NCBI GenBank assembly: GCA_937995275.1
Contig: CALKKN010000091.1
Span: 1-5,101 of the forward strand
DNA from: an uncultured Lysobacterales bacterium
GTDB lineage: Bacteria; Pseudomonadota; Gammaproteobacteria; Xanthomonadales; SZUA-36
Length of the DNA: 5,101 bases
Reading direction: 5' to 3'
Part shown: positions 1 to 5,101 of the stretch, in pieces
Layout of the letters: each line of letters opens with the position of its first letter
How positions within the stretch are numbered: position 1 is the stretch's first letter
Notes under the pieces: generated by a model
What the model saw: the letters and a program-made list of their open reading frames with translations, nothing else
The model's database searches: none
Told to the model about the DNA's origin: nothing
Position numbers and translations under genes: made by a program

Positions 1-1231
1 CCTGTTCGCTGGGCGACAGCGTGGTGAAGATGTTCAGTCCCTCGCTGCGCAAGTCTTCTTCCCGGTACACCTGGCCCAACTGACGGCGCACCAGGTCGAC
101 GAAGGCCGGGTAGCGGCTGCCGCGCGACTGCGGCGTGTCCATCACCGCCAGCGGCGCGGCGCGGGCCGCGCGGGCTTCGCCGGGGGTCAGCAGGCCGGTC
201 TCTTCGAAGGCCTGCAGCACCTGGTCGCGCCGCTGCCGGGCCCGCTCGGGGTGCCGTCGGGGGTTATAGTACGACGGTCCTTTGACCAGGCCGATCAGGA
301 GGGCGATTTGCTGGGGTTCCAGGCGCTCCAGGGGCTGATCGAAGTAGAACAGGCTGGCCCGCCCGAAGCCGTGAACCGCGTACGCGCCCTGCTGGCCCAG
401 GAACACCTCGTTGATGTAAGCCTCGAGGATTTGGGCCTTGTCGTAGTGGTACTCGAGCAGCAGGGCCATGATGGCTTCGTTGAATTTGCGCGACAGCGTC
501 CGGTCATCGGTCAGGAAGAAGTTTTTGACGAGCTGCTGGGTCAGCGTGCTGCCGCCCTGCACCGCGCGCCCGGCCCTGAGGTTGGCCCAGGCCGCCCGGG
601 CCACACCGCGCAGATCGATGCCGGGATGCTGCTTGAACTGACGGTCTTCGACAGCCTGCAGGCCCGTTACCAGCAGCGGCGGCACGTCCTCGATCCTGAC
701 CAGCGTGCGGTCTTCCTTCTGCAGCGGGTAGATGGAGGCGATCTCGGCCGGATCCAGGCGCACCAGGCTCACCGCGGCGCCGCTGGTTGGATCCCGCAGG
801 CGGTCGACCACGCCACGGGCCAGGCGGGCCTCGATCCGGCGACCGTCCTCATTGCCGTCGGGGAATTGGAAGGGGCGTCGGTAGATGTCGACGGCAGTGC
901 CCGCAACCCGGTACTGGCCGGGCCGCGACACCTCGCTGCTGCGCCGATACCCGCACAGGCGGAGTTCGAGCTCCAGGTCGGACAGCGTCAGGGGAGCGCC
1001 CGGGTACAACGCCAGCGGCCGCGCATACACGCGGCTGGGCAGATCCCACTTGCGGCCCTCGAACTCGCTGGTCACCTGGTGGTTGAGGTATACCACCCAG
1101 GGGAGCATCACACCCAGGACAACGCCGCCCAGCAGGAGCAGCGTCCGCCAGGCCCGCCCCCACCAGCGGCCGGCTGCGGGCGCCGGTCGTTTACGGCCCC
1201 ACAGCGGCTTACGTTTTTTCGCTTTGCCCAT
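1..1231 (-). CDS. mrcB: Penicillin-binding protein 1B (bifunctional peptidoglycan glycosyltransferase/transpeptidase), N-terminal part
   Basis: Class A PBP that polymerises lipid II into glycan strands (GT51) and cross-links them (transpeptidase) on the periplasmic face of the inner membrane. The 410 visible codons show a basic cytoplasmic tail (residues 1-29, MGKAKKRK...), one membrane anchor (about 30-49), then a region matching E. coli PBP1B through YARPL, SEVSRPGQY and RRPFQFPD. This covers UB2H (about 71-162), the docking site of the lipoprotein activator LpoB in E. coli. The GT51 core has EDRQF (E195), QGGSTLTQQLVKN and KFNEA (E252). E195 and E252 are 57 residues apart, exactly as the E. 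coli catalytic pair E233/E290. INEVFLGQ and LVKGPSYYNP follow. The frame leaves the window at NIFTTLSPSEQ, before the transpeptidase SxxK serine, so the 3' part is missing by truncation, not mutation. The ATG at 1231-1229 is the only plausible start: an in-frame stop lies 11 codons upstream (1264-1262) with no ATG or GTG between. No clear Shine-Dalgarno sequence precedes it. The tail is shorter than in E. coli. Confidence 0.96.
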   Translation of the reverse strand, partial: MGKAKKRKPLWGRKRPAPAAGRWWGRAWRTLLLLGGVVLGVMLPWVVYLNHQVTSEFEGRKWDLPSRVYARPLALYPGAPLTLSDLELELRLCGYRRSSEVSRPGQYRVAGTAVDIYRRPFQFPDGNEDGRRIEARLARGVVDRLRDPTSGAAVSLVRLDPAEIASIYPLQKEDRTLVRIEDVPPLLVTGLQAVEDRQFKQHPGIDLRGVARAAWANLRAGRAVQGGSTLTQQLVKNFFLTDDRTLSRKFNEAIMALLLEYHYDKAQILEAYINEVFLGQQGAYAVHGFGRASLFYFDQPLERLEPQQIALLIGLVKGPSYYNPRRHPERARQRRDQVLQAFEETGLLTPGEARAARAAPLAVMDTPQSRGSRYPAFVDLVRRQLGQVYREEDLRSEGLNIFTTLSPSEQ

Positions 1232-1237
1232 GCGGGA

Positions 1238-1265
1238 AATATACCCTGTCGGCGGGTGACATCAC
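1238..1265 (-). promoter_or_regulatory. Weak candidate promoter for mrcB
   Basis: Read on the minus strand, TATATT (1243-1238) matches the -10 consensus at 5 of 6 positions. A poor -35 box, GTGATG (1265-1260, 3 of 6), lies 16 bp upstream. Transcription would begin about 7 nt after the -10 box, at or next to the A of the mrcB ATG, implying a leaderless message. This would fit the absence of a Shine-Dalgarno sequence, but the real mrcB promoter may instead lie further right, inside the glycosyltransferase gene. Confidence 0.2.
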
Positions 1266-1267
1266 CC
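1254..1267. repeat. Short inverted repeat, possible operator
   Basis: GGGTGA and TCACCC are perfect 6-bp inverted arms separated by CA. The element covers the proposed -35 box of the rightward promoter (1256-1261) and lies just upstream of the possible -10 box for mrcB, so a dimeric regulator bound here could affect both genes. The arms are short and the site occurs once, so chance is a real alternative. I do not recognise a specific regulator motif. Confidence 0.3.
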
Positions 1268-1284
1268 AGTGCATTGACCATAAT
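1256..1284 (+). promoter_or_regulatory. Candidate sigma70-type promoter for the multi-domain glycosyltransferase gene
   Basis: The -35 box GTGACA (1256-1261) and the -10 box CATAAT (1279-1284) each match the consensus at 5 of 6 positions and are separated by the optimal 17 bp. Transcription would start near 1291, giving a leader of about 21 nt before the ATG at 1312, enough for the weak ribosome binding site. The match was found by eye in a short, GC-rich stretch, which makes chance less likely but does not exclude it. Confidence 0.5.
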
Positions 1285-1302
1285 GGGCGGATTTAGCCCT
1301 CC

Positions 1303-1305
1303 AGG
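1303..1305 (+). promoter_or_regulatory. Weak ribosome binding site deciding the start of the glycosyltransferase gene
   Basis: AGG (within CCAGG) lies 6 nt before the ATG at 1312, a normal Shine-Dalgarno spacing but a short match. It supports the start because an in-frame TAG at 1294-1296 rules out any start further upstream, and no other start codon lies between them. Confidence 0.45.
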
Positions 1306-1311
1306 CACCCG

Positions 1312-4300
1312 ATGACCAGACTTTCGCCCGATCAAGAAAGCGCGCCCGAGTCGCTGGCGACAATTCTACTCGATTGGCGCCGCCGGGAGCCGGTTCGGCC
1401 CCTGTTGCTGAAACGCCGGGACCTCGAGTTGCCGGCGCGCTGCGAGGATGCCCTGGGCGCCTTGCTGGAAGACCTGCAAAGCCAATCTGACGGACCCCTG
1501 GTACTGTCGGTGCTGAGCAACGCCGAGGCCGATCTCAACCCCTTTGCGGGGCTGGCCGCCAGCGGCGTGGAGACCCCCTTTGGCCCGACCCTGGCCAACC
1601 TGGTCGCCCTGCTCGGCCCGGGGGAGGTTCACGAATGGAATGCCTGGCCACGGCATCTGACCCTGCTGTCGCCCGCGGCCGTCGAGGCGCTGGCCCAGCC
1701 AGACACCACGGCCGCGAATGCACTGGCCCGGCTGCGCGAGGCGGGCGGCCGCCTGCTGCTGGCCGACAGCATCTTCCTCCCGGATTCGCGGGCGGACCTG
1801 TTCACGGCCGTCGATCTCCAGCCGCATGAACAGCGCCGCCCACCGGCCTGGGGCGCCTTGACGGAGCGCCTCGACACCTGGCTCAGATCGGGTGTCGACC
1901 TGGAGGACCCGCAGCTGCAGCAGGACCTCGACCGGTTCGCGACCGCCAGCGCGCCGATCACGGTGCATGTCACCCACAGTTGGGGCGGCGGCGTGGAACG
2001 CTGGGTGGAGTCGTTCATCGAGGCCGATACCGAAGATCTCGACTTCCAGCTGAGGGCCGAGGGGCCGGAAACCGGCAAGGGCTGCGGCCAGCGCCTGGCG
2101 CTTTACCTGGGCAACCGGCTCGAGGCGCCGGTCGCCAGTTGGTGGCTGCAACCCCCCATCCGGTCCACCGCGGCGCACGATGCGGGCTACCGGGAGATCC
2201 TCCGCAACGCCCTCGAGCGCATCGGCGCGGGACGGGTTATCGTGTCCTCGCTGGTGGGTCACAGCCTCGATGCGCTGGCGACGGGGTTGCCCACGCTGCA
2301 GGTGCTGCACGACTACTTTCCGCGCTGGCCGCTGCTGGGTGTCCACCCCGGCCCCTACCTGGCGGACGGAAAGCCGGTCGAACTGCGCCGGGCCCTGGGC
2401 GATCACCGTCTTCTCCCCGAATTCAGGGACCGTGACGCCGCCGGCTGGGAGGCACTCGGTCGGCGCTGGCGGGAAGCAGTGGTCCGCAACGGGGTGCGCG
2501 TTGCGGCCCCCAGCGGGTCCGTGGTCGAATTGCTTGGCCGCCTGGACCCGGCGTGGCCAACGGCTCAGATCGAGATCATCCCCCACGGGCTCCAGCCCTT
2601 GCCGGGACCCCGGGCGATCATGTCAAAAGAACGCGCGGACGGAAGGCTGCGGCTCGTCATTCCCGGCCGCATCCAGGAGGGCAAGGGCCGGCAGCTGCTG
2701 CTGGAAGCCCTGCCCGAACTGACCCGCCACGCCCGGGTCTGCCTGCTGGGCTCGGGCAAGGATGGCGAGCTGTTTTTCGGCCGGCCCGAGGTGGACGTGA
2801 TCGTGCAGTACCGCCGCGAGGACCTGGCCGAAACGCTTGAGGGCCTGGGCCCGCACGTCGCCGCACTGCTGTCCGTCGTGCCCGAGACGTTCAGCTACAC
2901 CCTCTCGGAAATGCAGTATCTGGGGATTCCGGTGATCGGAACCCGCGTCGGCAGCCTGGTCGAGCGCATCGGCGATGGAGAAACCGGCTGGCTCATCGAG
3001 CCCACTGCCGAGGCCCTGGTCGCCTGCGTTCGCCGCCTGGCCGGCGAGGTTAGGCTCATCGACGGCGCACGCGAGCGCCTGAGCGCATTGGACCCGCCGG
3101 ACACCACCCGGATGGTGGAACGCTACCAGGCGCTGTGCAGGCCCGGCCCGGCGCCCCGCCTGGTGGGTCGGGAAGCGGGCGTCACGGCAGTGCAGGCAGC
3201 CGCGCTCGCGTTCCAGAACTACGAATTGGCCGAAAAGAACCGCCTGCTGCACGACCGCACGGCCGATCTTCAGGCGGAGGTCGAAAAACGCAGTGAGTGG
3301 GCCGAGGAGCGCGAGCGTGCCCGTCAGGAGGAGGTGGAGCGACGCATCCGCTGGGTCGGAGACCTGGAGGCGCGCCTCGAGGAACGGTTCATGGAACTTC
3401 AGGCGGCCCGCGATGCCCTGGACCGGAAGCAGGCCATGCTCAACCGCCTGCAGGCCCGGCACGACTGGGTGCTGGCCAGCCGCTCCTGGCGCTGGACGCG
3501 TCCATTCCGCGTGGGCGGGCGCATGGCCGCCAACCTGCGCGCGGCCGGGGCGGCCAACCCTTTCCGCTGGCCCACGCTCGTCTCCCAATCGGTGCGCACA
3601 ATCCGCACCCACGGCCTGCGAGGCGCACTGCTTTGCGCCCAGTTCAAGCAGCAGTCCTGGGCGCCGGAACCGATTGACACGGAGAATCCGGAAGCGGACG
3701 GCAGCCCGGACGCACCGCCGCGATTGCCCTATCCGGAGCAGCCGACCGTGTCGATCGTGATACCGGTGCACAACAAGTGGGTGTACACGGCCGCCTGCCT
3801 GAGATCACTGGCCGACACGCCCTGCCGGATACCATTCGAAGTCATCGTGGTCGACGACCAGTCGACGGACGAAACGGCCGACCGACTCGCAGGCATCGAC
3901 GGTCTGGTCCACGTCCGCAATGAAAGAAACCTCGGATTCGTGGAGACGTGCAACCGGGGCGCCGAGCTGGCGCGCGGCAACTACGTCGTCATGCTGAACA
4001 ACGACACCGAAGTCCTGGAAGGCTGGCTGGAAGCGCTCTTGGAAACGTTCGAACACTTCCCCGATGCGGGTCTGGTCGGGGCCCGCCTGGTTTACCCCGA
4101 TGGCAGGCTGCAGGAATCAGGCGGCATGGTATTCCGCGATGGTTCGGGCTGGAACTACGGCCGCAATGACGATCCCGAGCGGCCGGAGTACCGGTACGTG
4201 CGGGAGGTGGACTACTGCTCCGGGGCGTGCGTGGTGCTGCCCACCACCCTGTTCCGCGAACTCGGCGGCTTCGACAGGCACTACGCGCCGGCCTATTACG

Positions 4301-5101
4301 AGGACACCGACCTGGCCTTCCGCGTTCGGGCGCGCGGCCTGCGGGTGTTCGTCCAGCCTGCCGCGACCATCGTGCACCACGAAGGCGTCACATCGGGCAC
4401 GGACCTGGGCAGCGGCACGAAGCGCTTCCAGGGAATCAACCGCAAAAAATTCCTGAAACGCTGGCGCACCGAGCTGGAGCGTTACCCCGAGCCCGTTGTG
4501 GCTCCGGAGGATCGGCGGAACGTCCGCCGGGCGCGGGATCATCGGCTCAAGGGACGGATACTGGTCATCGACGCCTGCACGCCCGAACCCGACCAGGATT
4601 CGGGCAGCCTGCGGCTACGTTACCTGATGGAGTGCTTCAGGGAACTGGGCTATGGCGTGACGTTCCTGCCGGACAACCGCGCCCCGGCCGGGCGCTACAC
4701 GACCGACCTGCAGCAGGACGGCGTCGAAGCCGTCTACAAACCGTGGATCAGCTCGCTGGAGCGTTTTTTCACCGACCGGGCCGGCGAATTCGACTTCGTG
4801 ATGATCAGCCGTCACTACGTGGCTGCACGCTACCTGTCCCTGCTGAAACGCCACTGCCCGGAAACGCGATTCCTGTTCGATACGGTCGACCTGCACTATC
4901 TGCGGGAAGAGCGCCTGGCGGAGCTCGAGAACAGCCTGTCGCTGCAGCGCGCCGCCGCCCAGACCCGGCGCTCCGAACTCAGCGTCATCGAGGCGGCGGA
5001 CGCCACGCTGGTGGTCAGCCCGGTCGAAAAGGCGGTGCTGCGGGACGCGGCGCCCGACGCCAAGGTGCACGTGATCTCAAACGTGCACGAGGTGGTCGGC
5101 A
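1312..5101 (+). CDS. Multi-domain glycosyltransferase (GT2 relic, GT-B/GT4-like, coiled coil, GT2, second GT-B), 3' end outside window
   Basis: Probably a cytoplasmic enzyme assembling a surface polysaccharide; donors and acceptor unknown. One frame of 1263 codons, no stop, no signal peptide or membrane segment seen. Residues 1-215: degenerate, resembling a GT2 C-terminal half (SVLSN at 66-70, LLLADSIFLPDS at 148-159). About 216-600: GT-B enzyme with a glycine-rich loop HSWGGGVE (222-229), HDYFPRWP (333-340), IIPHG (422-426), GRIQEGKG (R453, K458, expected to contact the donor phosphates) and PETFSYTLSE with E525/E533 forming the GT4 E-x7-E signature. About 628-722: charged coiled coil, ending in SRSWRWTRP (723-731), a motif common after coiled coils in polysaccharide enzymes. 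About 812-1055: complete GT2 with VSIVIPVHN (813-821), VIVVDDQSTD (844-853), NND (896-898), DYCSGAC (967-973), YYEDTDLAFR (E997/D998, likely base region) and HHEG (1022-1025). From 1082: second GT-B, RILVIDACTPEPDQDSGS and FDTVDLHYLREER (about 1189-1201); its donor-binding half lies beyond the window. Specificity is unassigned. Confidence 0.93.
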   Translation, partial: MTRLSPDQESAPESLATILLDWRRREPVRPLLLKRRDLELPARCEDALGALLEDLQSQSDGPLVLSVLSNAEADLNPFAGLAASGVETPFGPTLANLVALLGPGEVHEWNAWPRHLTLLSPAAVEALAQPDTTAANALARLREAGGRLLLADSIFLPDSRADLFTAVDLQPHEQRRPPAWGALTERLDTWLRSGVDLEDPQLQQDLDRFATASAPITVHVTHSWGGGVERWVESFIEADTEDLDFQLRAEGPETGKGCGQRLALYLGNRLEAPVASWWLQPPIRSTAAHDAGYREILRNALERIGAGRVIVSSLVGHSLDALATGLPTLQVLHDYFPRWPLLGVHPGPYLADGKPVELRRALGDHRLLPEFRDRDAAGWEALGRRWREAVVRNGVRVAAPSGSVVELLGRLDPAWPTAQIEIIPHGLQPLPGPRAIMSKERADGRLRLVIPGRIQEGKGRQLLLEALPELTRHARVCLLGSGKDGELFFGRPEVDVIVQYRREDLAETLEGLGPHVAALLSVVPETFSYTLSEMQYLGIPVIGTRVGSLVERIGDGETGWLIEPTAEALVACVRRLAGEVRLIDGARERLSALDPPDTTRMVERYQALCRPGPAPRLVGREAGVTAVQAAALAFQNYELAEKNRLLHDRTADLQAEVEKRSEWAEERERARQEEVERRIRWVGDLEARLEERFMELQAARDALDRKQAMLNRLQARHDWVLASRSWRWTRPFRVGGRMAANLRAAGAANPFRWPTLVSQSVRTIRTHGLRGALLCAQFKQQSWAPEPIDTENPEADGSPDAPPRLPYPEQPTVSIVIPVHNKWVYTAACLRSLADTPCRIPFEVIVVDDQSTDETADRLAGIDGLVHVRNERNLGFVETCNRGAELARGNYVVMLNNDTEVLEGWLEALLETFEHFPDAGLVGARLVYPDGRLQESGGMVFRDGSGWNYGRNDDPERPEYRYVREVDYCSGACVVLPTTLFRELGGFDRHYAPAYYEDTDLAFRVRARGLRVFVQPAATIVHHEGVTSGTDLGSGTKRFQGINRKKFLKRWRTELERYPEPVVAPEDRRNVRRARDHRLKGRILVIDACTPEPDQDSGSLRLRYLMECFRELGYGVTFLPDNRAPAGRYTTDLQQDGVEAVYKPWISSLERFFTDRAGEFDFVMISRHYVAARYLSLLKRHCPETRFLFDTVDLHYLREERLAELENSLSLQRAAAQTRRSELSVIEAADATLVVSPVEKAVLRDAAPDAKVHVISNVHEVVG

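Larger units (their letters stand above)
1232..1311. other. Divergent intergenic control region between mrcB and the multi-domain glycosyltransferase gene
   Basis: This 80-bp gap between two divergent start codons must hold the 5' signals of both genes unless they are transcribed from within one another. It is visibly richer in A and T in two patches (about 1237-1243 and 1273-1284) than the flanking coding DNA. It contains the promoter candidates and inverted repeat listed separately. I see no small gene, terminator hairpin or riboswitch-sized structure in it. Confidence 0.85.

Noticed and set aside
1274..1279. TTGACC as a -35 box for the rightward gene
   Set aside because: It matches the -35 consensus well, but 17 bp downstream lies CCCTCC, which cannot serve as a -10 box. 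The GTGACA/CATAAT pair is better.
251..1315. Plus-strand open frame of 354 codons
   Set aside because: It lies exactly antisense to mrcB in the aligned codon register. The minus strand has clear GT51 motifs with correct spacing, while this translation shows no recognisable domain and low complexity at its end. High GC explains the lack of stops.
1366..2586. Minus-strand open frame of 406 codons
   Set aside because: It is antisense to the first GT-B module of the multi-domain glycosyltransferase, rich in Gln, Arg and Gly, with no recognisable motif. It is the GC-driven shadow of the real frame.
2623..3771. Minus-strand open frame of 382 codons
   Set aside because: It is antisense to the GT4 signature region, coiled coil and GT2 start. 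The plus frame has intact catalytic motifs throughout, and this translation resembles nothing I recognise.
4615..5070. Minus-strand open frame of 151 codons
   Set aside because: It is antisense to the second GT-B module, in the same codon register as the other shadows, and without a supporting motif.
1312..5101. Possible frameshift or pseudogene, because the gene is so long and multi-domain
   Set aside because: The reading frame stays the same from the start codon through all catalytic motifs to the window end, so the domains are truly fused.

Overview
The window holds two large genes that diverge from an 80-bp gap. Both run off the ends of the window. The DNA is very GC-rich. The leftward gene is a class A penicillin-binding protein of the PBP1B type with the UB2H-like insert typical of gammaproteobacteria. 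A GC-rich gammaproteobacterium is therefore the most likely source; I cannot name a genus.

Layout. Positions 1-1231 (minus strand) encode the N-terminal 410 residues of PBP1B (mrcB): a short basic cytoplasmic tail, one membrane anchor, the UB2H region, the complete GT51 glycosyltransferase core and the lead-in to the transpeptidase domain, whose active site lies outside the window. Positions 1232-1311 are the only intergenic DNA. It contains a good sigma70-like promoter for the rightward gene, a short inverted repeat over its -35 box, and a weaker possible promoter for mrcB. Positions 1312-5101 (plus strand) are one uninterrupted reading frame of at least 1263 codons, with no stop before the window ends.

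The rightward gene is a soluble multi-domain glycosyltransferase. In order it has: an N-terminal segment that looks like a decayed GT2 C-terminal half; a GT-B (GT4-like) glycosyltransferase with an intact E-x7-E signature; a charged coiled coil of about 95 residues; a complete GT-A (GT2-family) glycosyltransferase; and the N-terminal half of a second GT-B enzyme. Proteins of this design build surface polysaccharides such as O-antigen, capsule or exopolysaccharide by adding several sugars from one polypeptide. The sugars and the acceptor cannot be read from the sequence.

Both gene products act on envelope glycans: PBP1B on peptidoglycan outside the inner membrane, the multi-glycosyltransferase probably on a lipid-linked glycan on the cytoplasmic side. 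They are divergently transcribed, so they are not an operon, and the pairing may be only positional. I see no RNA gene, mobile element, CRISPR array or terminator. The many other long open frames, some over 350 codons, are antisense shadows caused by high GC.
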